From: Kocuria varians
GTDB lineage: Bacteria > Actinomycetota > Actinomycetes > Actinomycetales > Micrococcaceae
NCBI RefSeq assembly: GCF_006539885.1
Contig: NZ_BJNW01000016.1
Coordinates: forward strand, 18,580 to 82,579
DNA: 64,000 nucleotides
Reading direction: 5' to 3'
Below the pieces are notes generated by a model. The model was not told the DNA's origin, ran no database searches, and saw only the letters and a list, made by a program, of their open reading frames with translations. Positions 39,704-48,968 of this stretch are shown here, piece by piece (position 1 is the stretch's first letter; the number at the start of each line of letters is the position of its first letter). Position numbers and translations under genes: made by a program.

Positions 39704-40924
39704 ATGACCGACTTCGAGTCAACCTCTTCACCACAGGCCGCCGCCTCCGGACGCGGCGCCACCGCCGTGCAGCAGAGCCCGGAACCACAGTCCCCAGCGC
39801 CGCAGGCACCGGCCCCCGCTCCCACGCCGCGGCAGATGTGGCACGACCCCTACGGCCGGTCCGCCATCCGGGTGCTGCAGACGCTGATCCTGGCAGTGGC
39901 GATCGGGCTGGTCGTGTGGCTGGCCGCAACGCTGAAGATCGTGGTGCTGCCGCTGCTCCTGGCCGTCATCATCGCGTCGGCCATGCACCCGATCATGCGG
40001 TTCCTCCGTAGGCGGGCCGGTTTCAACCGCATCTGGTCGGCGATCACCGGTCTGCTGGGCATCCTGGTGGGACTGGGCGCCGTGCTGTTCGGCATCGCGC
40101 TGACGGTGCGCAACGAGTGGTCCGACCTCGCGCAGAAGACCCAGGAGGGCGTGAACAAGCTGGTGGAGATCCTCACCGGCTGGGGCATCCCGCTGGACAA
40201 CACCCACCTGAACGAGTACTTCACCCAGGCCACCGAGTTCCTCAAGAACAGTGGTGCAGAGTCCAGCGCACTGTCCGGTGTCTCCGTGGTCACGGAGATC
40301 CTCACCGGTGCGCTGCTGATGATTGTGATGCTGTTCTTCTTCCTGCTGGACGGAGAACGCATGGCCGGTTTCCTGGTGGGGTTCCTGCCGGAGCGGCTGA
40401 GGGAGCGGGCCAACCAGGCCGGGCGCGCCTCCGTGCACGTGCTGGGCAGGTACATCCGGGGCACCGTGGTCATCGCGGCTTTCGCAGCTGTGTGCGACCT
40501 GATCACGATGCTCGTCATGCGGGTGCCGCTGGCCTTCCCCCTGGCTGCCCTGATCTTCCTGGGCGCCTTCATCCCCATCGTCGGAGCCCTGGTCACCGGG
40601 CTGGCGGCCGCGCTGGTGGCGCTGGTGGCGGCCGGGCCGGTCGCCTCGATCGTGCTGGTCGTCGTGGTGATCCTCGTGAACCAGGTCGAGCACCACATCC
40701 TCCAGCCCAAGGTCATGGGCACCGCACTGGGCCTGCACGGCATTGTGATCATCGCGGCCCTGGCCATCGGCGCACACGAGGGCGGGGTGGCCGGCGCGCT
40801 GCTGGCGGTTCCCCTCACAGCGGTGGTCTGGGCCAGCTTCAAGACCTTCCGGGACATGCGCGACGGCGCCCCGGGCAAGTTGCCCGCAGAGGATGACGAG
40901 GCGGCACCGGCCGCGCAGGCCTGA
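39704..40924 (+). CDS. AI-2E family transporter (PerM-like membrane protein)
   Basis: 406 residues. After a Pro/Gln/Ala-rich cytosolic N-terminus (about 50 residues) come eight or so helices in the AI-2E/YdiK pattern, with conserved FFFLLDGERM, GRYIRGTVVIA, FLGAFIPIVGALV and VNQVEHHILQPKVMG. Members export small molecules or ions; the actual substrate here is unknown. A TAGGGT -10 candidate lies at 39607-39612. Confidence 0.87.
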   Translation: MTDFESTSSPQAAASGRGATAVQQSPEPQSPAPQAPAPAPTPRQMWHDPYGRSAIRVLQTLILAVAIGLVVWLAATLKIVVLPLLLAVIIASAMHPIMRFLRRRAGFNRIWSAITGLLGILVGLGAVLFGIALTVRNEWSDLAQKTQEGVNKLVEILTGWGIPLDNTHLNEYFTQATEFLKNSGAESSALSGVSVVTEILTGALLMIVMLFFFLLDGERMAGFLVGFLPERLRERANQAGRASVHVLGRYIRGTVVIAAFAAVCDLITMLVMRVPLAFPLAALIFLGAFIPIVGALVTGLAAALVALVAAGPVASIVLVVVVILVNQVEHHILQPKVMGTALGLHGIVIIAALAIGAHEGGVAGALLAVPLTAVVWASFKTFRDMRDGAPGKLPAEDDEAAPAAQA

Positions 40925-41081
40925 CCCAGCACCGTCGTCCCTCCCACCGCATGGCCGCGCGCCGGGGCGCGCGATCACCCCACTCATCTCACCTGGTGAA
41001 CCGCTCGCCTGTGAAGATGCCCGGAATTTCCCCACCCACTAGTGGTGAGACCCGCATCACAGGTAGTGGAGGAGGATCACC

Positions 41082-42359
41082 GTGACGGAACAGACCCCGG
41101 CCGAGGGAGTGGGTATCGTTCCTCCGCAGGTCAGCGGCACGTCCGGCGGGCAGGGCGCCGAGCGGCTGAGGCGCGTCAAGCAGCGCATCCGTGAGGCCGC
41201 GGAGCAGGTGCACGACGACGTCGTGGACCTGAGCCACGCGGTGCACGCGGACCCGGAGATCGCCTTCGAAGAGACTCGCACTGCCGCGAAGCTCACCACG
41301 GTCCTTGAACGGCACGGTTTCAGTGTGGAGACCGGGGTGGCGAACCTGGACACAGCGTTCGTGGCGTCCTACGGGACGGGACCGTTCGTCGTCGGCATCT
41401 GCGCGGAGATGGACGCGCTGCCCGGCGTGGGGCACGCGTGCGGACACAACATCATTGCCGCCTCAGGCGTGCTGGCGGGAATCAGCCTGGCCCCGGTCGC
41501 GGACGAGCTGGACCTCACCGTGAAGGTCTTCGGCACCCCCGCCGAGGAGTACGGCGGCGGCAAGGTCCTCATGCTGAACCAGGGGGTGTTCGACGGCGTC
41601 CACGCGGCCATGATGCTGCACCCGGGCGAGGAGGAGAACGCGGACCACGTGACGCGAGCTGTCGTGGACCTGGAGATCGAGTACACGGGCAAGCCGGCCC
41701 ACTCCGCCGAGGCGCCACACCAGGGCGTCAACGCGGGGGACGCCGCCACCGTGGCGCAGGTGGCCATCGGGCTGCTGCGTCAGCACCTGCAGCCCGGTGA
41801 ACTCGTGCACGGCATCGTACGCAGCGCCGGTGACGCTCCCAACGTGGTCCCGCACCGCGCCCGCCTGGCCTACGACGCCCGCGCGGACACGGTTGCCCAG
41901 CTCGAGGGCCCCGGCGGCGCCAAGGAACGTCTGCTCCGCTGCTTCGAGGCCGGCGCGCTGGCCACCGGCTGCACGCTGGAGGTCCACGACGACTGGCCCG
42001 CGTTCTCCGAGTTCCGCAATGACGACCCCATGGTCGCCGCGTACCGCGCCAACGCCGAGTCCCTGGGCCGTGTCTTCACGGACGCGCCCATGAGCGAACG
42101 ACGGCGGACGGCCGGGTCCACGGACATGGGCAACGTCTCGCTGCGGGTTCCGGCGATCCACCCCACCATCCTCGTGGAGGCGGAGGGCGCCACGTGCCAC
42201 GAGCCGGAGTTCGAGCGCTACTGTGCACTGCCGGCGGCCGACCAGGCCATGTGGGAGGGCGGCCTGTGCCTCGCGTGGACCGCGGCGGACATGGCCGCGG
42301 ACCCCGTCCAGCGGGCCCGTCTGGTCCGCACCGCGGAGGAGCTGGCGTCCCGTGACTGA
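41082..42359 (+). CDS. M20-family amidohydrolase (AbgB/M20D-like)
   Basis: Zn-dependent aminoacyl or aminobenzoyl amidohydrolase. 425 residues from GTG 41082 behind GGAGGA. Motifs: LSHAVHADPEIAFEE, AEMDALPGVGHACGHN (metal ligands), GTPAEEYGGGK (catalytic Glu), a dimerisation domain, and STDMGNVS plus EPEFERY near the C-terminus. Its stop lies inside the start of the DUF3311 gene, so it is co-translated with the symporter pair; together they may import and cleave an amide-linked nutrient. Confidence 0.88.
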   Translation: MTEQTPAEGVGIVPPQVSGTSGGQGAERLRRVKQRIREAAEQVHDDVVDLSHAVHADPEIAFEETRTAAKLTTVLERHGFSVETGVANLDTAFVASYGTGPFVVGICAEMDALPGVGHACGHNIIAASGVLAGISLAPVADELDLTVKVFGTPAEEYGGGKVLMLNQGVFDGVHAAMMLHPGEEENADHVTRAVVDLEIEYTGKPAHSAEAPHQGVNAGDAATVAQVAIGLLRQHLQPGELVHGIVRSAGDAPNVVPHRARLAYDARADTVAQLEGPGGAKERLLRCFEAGALATGCTLEVHDDWPAFSEFRNDDPMVAAYRANAESLGRVFTDAPMSERRRTAGSTDMGNVSLRVPAIHPTILVEAEGATCHEPEFERYCALPAADQAMWEGGLCLAWTAADMAADPVQRARLVRTAEELASRD

Positions 42360-42789
42360 TTCCCCCGAGAGCAACCAGAGCCTCGCGGACCGCTCGCGGG
42401 AGTCCACGCCCACGGCGGCGCAGACCATCGTGCCGCGGCGTCGCCGGATCCCCGCCGGGCGGAAGGCCCTGTGGTGGGCGGTGTGCCTGTTCCCGTTCCT
42501 CGCGGCATTCGTGCTGCAGTGGCTGCCCGCGCTGAACGGCCCCCACCTGGTCCTGGGCATCCCCGTGATCATGTGGTGGACCTGCATCCCGTGCAGTCTG
42601 CTGATCTGCGGGTTCCTGTGCATCGTGGAGTTCACGCGGACGGACCAGGACCGCGAGGAGGTCCTGGACCTGCTCGCCTCCCGCGTAGGGGACGAGCGGC
42701 CCGCCGCGGCGCGGGCGGCCTCACGCGGCGTCGGCCCCGCCGTCGCAGGCCACGAGACCAGCACCCACAACCCGCAGGAGGCCCGGTGA
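42352..42789 (+). CDS. DUF3311 small membrane protein, symporter accessory subunit
   Basis: 145 residues from GTG 42352, overlapping the upstream stop by eight bases. Two transmembrane helices (LWWAVCLFPFLAAFVLQWLP and MWWTCIPCSLLICGFLCIVEF, the second 21 long, 42571 area) flank a short LNGPHLVLGIP loop, the DUF3311 pattern. Such proteins are usually encoded directly before an SSS-family symporter, as here. Confidence 0.85.
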   Translation: MTDSPESNQSLADRSRESTPTAAQTIVPRRRRIPAGRKALWWAVCLFPFLAAFVLQWLPALNGPHLVLGIPVIMWWTCIPCSLLICGFLCIVEFTRTDQDREEVLDLLASRVGDERPAAARAASRGVGPAVAGHETSTHNPQEAR

Positions 42790-44228
42790 ACACCATCGTC
42801 GTCGTCACCCTCGGTGGCATCCTCCTGATCGCCGCCCTCGGCTTCCTGGGCAGGCGCAGCCCCGACCGCGACCTCGCGGAGTGGACCGTGGGCGGGCACA
42901 ACTTCGGCACCACCACCACGTGGCTGCTGCAGGCCGGGGAGGTCTTCACCACCTTCACGTTCCTGGGCACCGCGGGCCTCGTGGTCTCCGGCGGCGCGGC
43001 GTCCTTCTACTCCATGCCGTACGTGCCCCTGGGCTACATCGCCATGTACTTCATCGGACCCAAGATCTGGCGCCTCGCCCGCGCCCGAGGACACCTCACC
43101 CAGGCGGACTTCCTGCAGGACGTCTACAACTCGCGGTTCCTGGGGATCCTGGTGGCGGTGGCCGGCGTCGTCTTCCTGCTGCCGTACCTGCAGCTGCAGA
43201 TCACCGGGCTTGGGCTGATCGTGGAGCTCGTGACCGGCAACGGCTCCCTGGGCAACTGGTCAATGGTGATCGCATTCGTCCTGGTGGTGGCCTTCGTCCT
43301 GTGGTCCGGGCTGCGCGGGGTGGCCACCACCGCGTACTTCAAGGACGTGCTGATGATCCTCATGCTCTTCGTGGTGTGCATCGCCGTGCCGATCCACTAC
43401 ACCGGGGGCTTCACGAACGTCTTCCACACCGTGCAGGATCAGATGCCGCAGATGCTCTCGGTCCACGGGACGCAGGAGTACGGGATCCCGTGGTACATCT
43501 CCAACATGGCCATCAGCGCCATCGGCTGCGCGTTCATCACCATGCCCAACGACTGGCCCCCGGTGCTCTCCGCCCGCAGCTCCACCGTGCTGCGCCGGAA
43601 CTACCTGTTCCTGCCGTTCTACAACACGCTGATCGTGATGCCCCTGGTCGTGGGCTACGTGGCGCTCGTGATCCTGGGGCCCGGCGCGGATCCGGACAGC
43701 TCCCTGCTCACCCTGGCCTCCGGGGTCTTCCCGGAGTGGCTCATGGGTGTCCTGGCGGTGGCCGGCATCGCCACGGCCATGGTGCCCTCGGCGTCCCTGC
43801 TGATCGCGATCGGCACCCTCGTCTCCCGCAACCTGGTCCGCGCGCGCACGGAGAAGGCGCAGTTCGCCACCACGCAGATCACCGTGGTGGTGGCCACGGC
43901 CGCGGCGCTCGGCCTCGCGGTGGCCATGCCGGACCTGCTGGCCAACCTGCTGCTGCTCACGTTCTCCGGGATGGACCAGCTCGCCCCGGCCCTGCTGCTG
44001 CGCCGTCGGGTCGCGGCGTCGTCGATCCTCGCCGGCGCGCTCACGGGCCTCGCGCTCGTGATCGGCTACACCTTCTGGTGGTCGCTGCCGTGGGCCATCA
44101 GCGAGGGCATCATTGGTCTTGCCGCGAACATCGTGGTGGTGGTCCTGTGCGAGGTGTTCCGGCGCGTGCGCACCGGACAGCCGGCGCCCCTGCGGGGGGA
44201 GGAGGAGCGGGAGCTGCTCCGCGCCTGA
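42786..44228 (+). CDS. Sodium:solute symporter (SSS family)
   Basis: Na+-coupled uptake of an organic solute. 480 residues from GTG 42786, GTGA overlap with DUF3311, CAGGAGG upstream. About 13 helices; family segments TVGGHNFGTTTTWLLQ, SMPYVPLGYIAMYFIGPK, DFLQDVYNSR, LWSGLRGVATTAYFKD, and a Na+-site region IATAMVPSASLLIAIGTL. The substrate is probably the product or precursor of the co-encoded M20 amidohydrolase. Confidence 0.92.
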   Translation: MNTIVVVTLGGILLIAALGFLGRRSPDRDLAEWTVGGHNFGTTTTWLLQAGEVFTTFTFLGTAGLVVSGGAASFYSMPYVPLGYIAMYFIGPKIWRLARARGHLTQADFLQDVYNSRFLGILVAVAGVVFLLPYLQLQITGLGLIVELVTGNGSLGNWSMVIAFVLVVAFVLWSGLRGVATTAYFKDVLMILMLFVVCIAVPIHYTGGFTNVFHTVQDQMPQMLSVHGTQEYGIPWYISNMAISAIGCAFITMPNDWPPVLSARSSTVLRRNYLFLPFYNTLIVMPLVVGYVALVILGPGADPDSSLLTLASGVFPEWLMGVLAVAGIATAMVPSASLLIAIGTLVSRNLVRARTEKAQFATTQITVVVATAAALGLAVAMPDLLANLLLLTFSGMDQLAPALLLRRRVAASSILAGALTGLALVIGYTFWWSLPWAISEGIIGLAANIVVVVLCEVFRRVRTGQPAPLRGEEERELLRA

Positions 44229-44301
44229 GCGTGGACGGTTCGCCCGCGGGATGCTGTGGCCGCGCTCGGCGCCCAGCACGACGTCGTGCGGCAGCAGAGC
44301 G

Positions 44302-44336
44302 CCCCGGGCCCGGCCGAAAGAAGGCAGGGCCCGGGG
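44302..44336. terminator. Bidirectional terminator between symporter and NAD(P)-binding gene
   Basis: Perfect 10-bp stem CCCCGGGCCC / GGGCCCGGGG (44302-44311 with 44327-44336) with a purine-rich loop, between two convergent genes. Confidence 0.75.
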
Positions 44337-44361
44337 TGTGCGTCACCTCGTGCGGGGAACC

Positions 44362-44988
44362 TCAGTACCAGGACGGCTTCGGACCCTCGGTGCCGGGCTT
44401 GTCGATGGCGAGGTCCGTCCGGGCGTACTCGTCGGGGTGCGCCACGGCTTCGGCGACCAGCGCGGCCACGCTCTTGCGGGAGACTTCGGTGCCCTTGGGC
44501 TGCTCGCCGCGGGGCGTGGTCTGGTAGTCGATCTCGTCGCGGTCCGTGAGCCAGGTGGGGCGCACGATGGTGTAGTCGAGGTCCGAGGCCTCGATCATGT
44601 CCGCGGCGCGGCGGTAGACCTTCAGCATGGGACCGACCATGCTCTGGTTCCACGTGTTGAACGGCTCGGGCAGCTCGTCGTAGATGCCCAGGGCGAGCAC
44701 GAACACGAGCCGGCGGACCCCGGCGTCGTCCATCGCGGAGATGATCGCCTCCGCCTGACGGTCCACGTCACCGGCGAGGTTGGCGTAGACGGCGTCCTGG
44801 CCCTGCATGACGGAGCCGAGTGCGTCGGCGTCGAGGACGTCGCCCTCCACCACGCGGGCACCCTCCGGCGCGTCGACCTTCTTCGGGGTGCGGGCGAGAA
44901 GCGTCAGGGTGTCTCCCTGGGCGGCGAGCATGGGCAGGGCCTGGCGGGCGATCTGGCCCGAGGCGCCGAGGACCAGGACGTTGGTCAT
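44362..44988 (-). CDS. NAD(P)-binding oxidoreductase (atypical SDR/NmrA-like)
   Basis: 208 residues from ATG 44988 with CAGGAG upstream. Rossmann motif LVLGASGQIARQ, ARVVEGDVLD, a VFVLALGIYDEL segment and RPTWLTDRDEIDY. No classical Tyr-x3-Lys, so it fits the atypical SDR_a5 group, many of which are stress-induced reductases or regulators. A longer in-frame extension to 45120 lacks a ribosome site. Confidence 0.83.
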   Translation of the reverse strand: MTNVLVLGASGQIARQALPMLAAQGDTLTLLARTPKKVDAPEGARVVEGDVLDADALGSVMQGQDAVYANLAGDVDRQAEAIISAMDDAGVRRLVFVLALGIYDELPEPFNTWNQSMVGPMLKVYRRAADMIEASDLDYTIVRPTWLTDRDEIDYQTTPRGEQPKGTEVSRKSVAALVAEAVAHPDEYARTDLAIDKPGTEGPKPSWY

Positions 44989-45205
44989 GATGACTCCTGA
45001 TGCTCTGGAGAACTGGGTGTCGGTCGCGTGACCGCACAGCATGTGAGCCCCGCGACTGGCCCGCCGGGGGTGACCGCCGGACCTCCTGCCAGCGTAGGAG
45101 GGGCAGCTGAGCCAGTCCACAGCTCGACCCCCGGAGCCGCGCGGGTAGAGTGAACCGCTGGTGCTCCACCCGCCCCCCGGACGACGCAGGAAGGTGATCC
45201 GGCCC

Positions 45206-45943
45206 GTGACCCTGGCCTCCCGCCGACTCTGCCTCGCGGTGGCGGTGATCTACTCGGCGTGGCTCGTCGCGCCGCTGCTGGACCCGTGGACCTCCTACGC
45301 CTCCGAGTACTTCGTGGCGGACCGCCCCGCCGCCTCCCTGCTGCGCACCGCGGACGGGCTGGCCGGTGTGCTGCTGGTCGTGATCGCGGTGCTCTCCTAC
45401 GCCAGGGTGCGCACGCTGTGGCGCGGTCTGCCCGGCGGTCCGGCCCCTGCCGCGTGCGGCGGGGGCACGACGACGTCGAGCGGCACCCCGGGTGCCACCT
45501 CGCGGCGCGGGCGCGTGGCCGTGCGCACGTGGGCGGCGTCGCTCGCGTTCGCCGGACTGGCCACGGTCGTGGACGCGATCAACCCCATGACCTGCGCGCC
45601 CTCGATCTCCCCGGTCTGCCACGCGGCCGAGGAGGCCGGCACGCTGCCCGTCCAGCACCAGCTGCACACCGTCTCCTCCGCCCTGGTGGGGGTGGCGCTG
45701 ATCGTCGCGATGCTCGCGTCCCTGGTGCTGAGCACCCGCGCGGACCGCGTGGTGCGGATCGCGAGCTGGGCCGGGATCGTGACCATTGCGCTGTCCGGGA
45801 TCGACGCACTCGTCACCCGCATCCCCACGGAGGGGATCACCCAGCGCATCTCGATGATCGCGATCGTTGTGTGGCTCGTGGCCGCCGCGGGGCTGCCCGT
45901 GGTGGACCGGCTGCGCGCCGGGTCCCGGGCGGCGGCGTCGTGA
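45206..45943 (+). CDS. DUF998-like integral membrane protein
   Basis: About 245 residues with six predicted helices (LCLAVAVIYSAWLVAPLL, SLLRTADGLAGVLLVVIAVL and further), a QHQLHTVSSALVGVALIVAML helix, and a Cys-containing loop MTCAPSISPVCH, as in DUF998. The start is uncertain: GTG 45206 (AGGAAGG 11 bases upstream) or GTG 45194. Overlaps the following hydrolase by GTGA. Confidence 0.75.
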   Translation: MTLASRRLCLAVAVIYSAWLVAPLLDPWTSYASEYFVADRPAASLLRTADGLAGVLLVVIAVLSYARVRTLWRGLPGGPAPAACGGGTTTSSGTPGATSRRGRVAVRTWAASLAFAGLATVVDAINPMTCAPSISPVCHAAEEAGTLPVQHQLHTVSSALVGVALIVAMLASLVLSTRADRVVRIASWAGIVTIALSGIDALVTRIPTEGITQRISMIAIVVWLVAAAGLPVVDRLRAGSRAAAS

Positions 45944-46857
45944 CCACGTCCACGGGCGGGCTGCTGCGCGCGCACGTCCGCTCTCTCACGGTGCGGGGCA
46001 GCCGCACCCGGGTGCTGGACGTCGGCACCGGGCCGGTAGTGCTCTGCTCGTCAGGGGTCGCCTCCGCGCTGTGGGACTGGGCTCCGCTGGTGGCGCTGCT
46101 GCGGCGTGGGTTCCGAGTCATTGTGGTGGACCGCCCGGGCTACGCCCCGGGGGACGAGGTCCCGCCGCAGCTCCCCGAGCTGGCCGAGGAGGCCGAGCAC
46201 CTGCTCGCCGCGCTGGACGCCTGCGACGTCACCGGCCCGGTCACCGCCGTGGGCCACTCCTACGGTGCCGCGGTGGTCGAGGCCGCAGCACGGCTGCACC
46301 CCGAGCGCATCGCCCACCTCGTCCTGCTGGACGGTTCCGTCCCGGAGGCGGAGGGCACCCATCATGGCGACGTCGCCGCCCGCGCCGCCCACGCGTTCCG
46401 GCACCGGACCCTGCCGTGGGCCCTCTCGCGGCGCACCCGCGCGGTCTGGTCGGTGATCGGTCCCACCGTGGCCGAGCTGCTCGTCCCCGGCAGACGCGGT
46501 CTGGTGCGCGCGATCCCCGGCGTGCGCGAGGAGGCACGGGACGGCAGCCCCCTGGCCCAGACGCTCCGGGAGCTCGCGGGCTACCGCTCGTGCATGCACC
46601 AGCTGGAGCAGCTGCGGCTGGCGGCACCCCTGGACCGCCGTCTGCCCGTTCTGGTGGTCGCCGCGAACGGCCGGATCCCGCGCCCGGGGCTGTCCTCGTG
46701 GGTGCGCTACGTGCTGGGGCAGGCGCGCGACCTCGCGGACGAGGCCCGGGTCGCGCGCCGCGTGGTGCGCCGCAGCGGGCACTTCGTGATGCTCGACCAG
46801 CCGCGCGCCGTCGCCGCCCTGGTGGCAGAGGCGGCCAAGGGCAGTACGGCCCGCTGA
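45940..46857 (+). CDS. Alpha/beta hydrolase
   Basis: 305 residues from GTG 45940. Oxyanion region CSSGVASALWDW, nucleophile GHSYGA, cap domain, and catalytic His in SGHFVMLDQP. Translationally coupled to the DUF998-like gene. Substrate unknown. Confidence 0.83.
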   Translation: MTTSTGGLLRAHVRSLTVRGSRTRVLDVGTGPVVLCSSGVASALWDWAPLVALLRRGFRVIVVDRPGYAPGDEVPPQLPELAEEAEHLLAALDACDVTGPVTAVGHSYGAAVVEAAARLHPERIAHLVLLDGSVPEAEGTHHGDVAARAAHAFRHRTLPWALSRRTRAVWSVIGPTVAELLVPGRRGLVRAIPGVREEARDGSPLAQTLRELAGYRSCMHQLEQLRLAAPLDRRLPVLVVAANGRIPRPGLSSWVRYVLGQARDLADEARVARRVVRRSGHFVMLDQPRAVAALVAEAAKGSTAR

Positions 46858-47046
46858 GGACTTTTCCCCCGCGCTTGCCGCGGCAGATGTGCCGCCCGCT
46901 GACGCATCATCCCTGCGTCCAGCAGCGCAGACGAGGCCGCTCTCCGACGGCTTCTGCGCACGCTCCGTACCGCTGGGGGCGCTGCCTGCGCACACTTTCC
47001 CGGTGCCACCCTGTCCGCCGACGGCGTCGTTTTATGAAGAATTATT

Positions 47047-47065
47047 GCAAATGATTATCATTAGC
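47047..47065 (+). promoter_or_regulatory. Fur-family (Zur/Fur-type) box before the FecCD operon
   Basis: GCAAATGATTATCATTAGC: 9-bp arms around a central T with one mismatch, the inner AATGAT-T-ATCATT being perfect. This AT-rich dyad resembles Zur and Fur operators and sits five bases before the permease ATG, in a locally AT-rich patch. It implies repression by metal sufficiency; whether Zn or Fe cannot be told by eye. Confidence 0.72.
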
Positions 47066-47070
47066 GTGAC

Positions 47071-48030
47071 ATGCAGACCACAGCACGCCTCTACTCACGC
47101 GCCCACGCCGCGCTCGTCCTCGCGCTGATCCTGGCCCTGGGCGCTTCCGTTCCCCTGGCCGTCTCCTGGGGCGCGGCACCCATCCCCGTGGGGGACACCG
47201 CCCGCTTCCTGTGGGCCGCGGTCACCGGGGGCACCGTCCCGGCCGCGGACTTCACCGGCTACACCGTGATCCTGGACCTCCGCACCCCGCGCGTGCTGCT
47301 GGCCGCCGTGGTCGGCGCCAGCGCGGTCGTCTCGTGGGGGCTGTTCACGGCCCTCGGGAGCTTCGCGCTGAGCGGTGCCGCGTTCCTGGGGGCGCTCGCG
47401 GCGTCGATCCTCGTGTACCTGCTCTCGCGCACCCCGAGCGGCGTGGCGCCGGTGCGCCTGATCCTCACGGGCGTGGTGCTCTCCTTCGGCTTCCAGGCGC
47501 TGATGGCCGCGATCGTCTTCTTCGACGCCAAGGGCGACGCCGCCCGCACCGTCATGTTCTGGACCCTCGGCTCCCTGGGCGCGGCCACGTGGGAGCAGCT
47601 GCCGCTGCCCGCCGTCGTCGTGCTGTTGTGCCTCGCGTGGCTCGTGTGGCGCGCGCAGGACCTCGACACCCTCTCCCTGGGGGACGGCTCCTCGGCCAGC
47701 CTGGGCGTGGACCCGGACCGGATGCGCGTGCAGCTCTTCGTGCTCACGGTGCTGGGCACGGCGACCCTCGTGGCGGTCTCGGGAACCATCGGCTTCGTGG
47801 GGCTGGTGGTCCCGCACGCCACGCGCATCGTCCTGGGCCCGGCGCACTCCCGCGCCGTGGTGGTCGCGCCGCTGGTCGGAGCTCTGTTCATGGTGTGGGT
47901 GGACCTGCTCAGCCGGGTGGCCGTGCCGCCGCGCGAGCTGCCCCTGGGCGTGGTCACCGCGGTGATCGGCGTCCCCGTGTTCCTGGTGCTCATGCGCCGC
48001 GCCGGCTACGTCTTCGGGGGTTCGCGATGA
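47071..48030 (+). CDS. FecCD-family ABC transporter permease, probably internally deleted
   Basis: Inner-membrane channel for a metal-chelate importer. 319 residues, shorter than the usual 335-350. The ends look normal (LDLRTPRVLLAAVVGAS; SGTIGFVGLVVPHATRI; GVPVFLVLMRR), but after VVGAS the sequence jumps straight to AVVSWGLF. The helix and cytosolic loop carrying the LQ..(R)NPLADP..LGxxxGA motif are missing, an apparent in-frame loss of about 25-30 residues. First gene of the Fur-box operon; its stop overlaps the ATPase start (ATGA). Confidence 0.85.
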   Translation: MQTTARLYSRAHAALVLALILALGASVPLAVSWGAAPIPVGDTARFLWAAVTGGTVPAADFTGYTVILDLRTPRVLLAAVVGASAVVSWGLFTALGSFALSGAAFLGALAASILVYLLSRTPSGVAPVRLILTGVVLSFGFQALMAAIVFFDAKGDAARTVMFWTLGSLGAATWEQLPLPAVVVLLCLAWLVWRAQDLDTLSLGDGSSASLGVDPDRMRVQLFVLTVLGTATLVAVSGTIGFVGLVVPHATRIVLGPAHSRAVVVAPLVGALFMVWVDLLSRVAVPPRELPLGVVTAVIGVPVFLVLMRRAGYVFGGSR

Positions 48031-48968
48031 CCGCCCGCCACCAAGGGCCCGTGGGTCGGGACACGGCCGCGCTCGTCGTCGATCCCTCGGAGGTCGCGCC
48101 CGCGGTCGGTTCCGGTCCCGCTCCGGAGCACGTCGCGCCGGCGATGCACGGCACCACGGCCACCCCGCGGGACGCCCCCGCACCCGAGGACGGTCTCGAG
48201 CTGCGCGGGCTGCGGCTCGATGTCGCCGGACGCACCGTGGTCCCGGACCTGTCCCTGCGGGTGGCCCCGGGCGACGTCGTTGGCCTCGTGGGCCCCAACG
48301 GCTGCGGCAAGTCGACCGTGCTGAAGGCCCTCTACCGGGCGCTGAAGCCGTGCGGGGGGGCCGTCATGGTCGACGGCGACCCCCTGCACTCCCTGCGCTT
48401 CCGGGACTCCGCCGCGCGGATCGCCGCGCTGCCCCAGGAGGAGCGCGGCGAGCTGGACTTCCTCGTGGGGGAGGTCGTGCGCCTGGGGGCCACCGCGAAC
48501 CCGGCGACGCCGCGCGAGGACCTCGACGACGTCGCCCGGACCGCCATGGAGCGCGCCGGGGTGGCGGAGCTGGCCGCTCGCAGCGTGCTGAGCCTGTCCG
48601 GCGGCGAGCGCCAGCGGGTGCTGATCGCCCGCACCCTGGCCCAGCGCACCCGGTACCTGCTGCTCGACGAGCCGACGAACCACCTGGACCTGCGCCACCA
48701 GTCCGACCTGGTGCGCACGATCCGCGGCACCACCACCGAGCGCCCGGGCGTGCTCATGGCGCTGCGCGACCTCAACCTGGCCGCCGCGCTGTGCGACCGG
48801 GTGGTCGTGGTGGACGCGGGGCGGATCGTGGCGGACGCACCGCCGCACGAGGCCCTGCACCCGGAGACCGTGGAGCGCGTCTACGGCGTGCGCCCGGTGC
48901 TCATCACCCGTCCCGACACCGGGGCACCCCACCTGCTGTTCCCCATCACACGAGAGGACCCCTCATGA
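48027..48968 (+). CDS. ABC transporter ATP-binding protein, siderophore/haem type
   Basis: 313 residues. A poorly conserved N-terminus of about 55 residues, then Walker A GPNGCGKST, Q-loop LPQEERG, signature LSGGERQR, Walker B YLLLDEP and TNHLDLRHQ. This is the FecE/FhuC-type sequence class. ATGA overlaps on both sides. Appears intact. Confidence 0.9.
   Translation: MTARHQGPVGRDTAALVVDPSEVAPAVGSGPAPEHVAPAMHGTTATPRDAPAPEDGLELRGLRLDVAGRTVVPDLSLRVAPGDVVGLVGPNGCGKSTVLKALYRALKPCGGAVMVDGDPLHSLRFRDSAARIAALPQEERGELDFLVGEVVRLGATANPATPREDLDDVARTAMERAGVAELAARSVLSLSGGERQRVLIARTLAQRTRYLLLDEPTNHLDLRHQSDLVRTIRGTTTERPGVLMALRDLNLAAALCDRVVVVDAGRIVADAPPHEALHPETVERVYGVRPVLITRPDTGAPHLLFPITREDPS

Noticed and set aside
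45161..45205. Longer N-terminus for the DUF998-like protein from GTG 45161
   Set aside because: No ribosome site and a non-hydrophobic, Arg/Pro-rich extension; later GTG codons are better placed.
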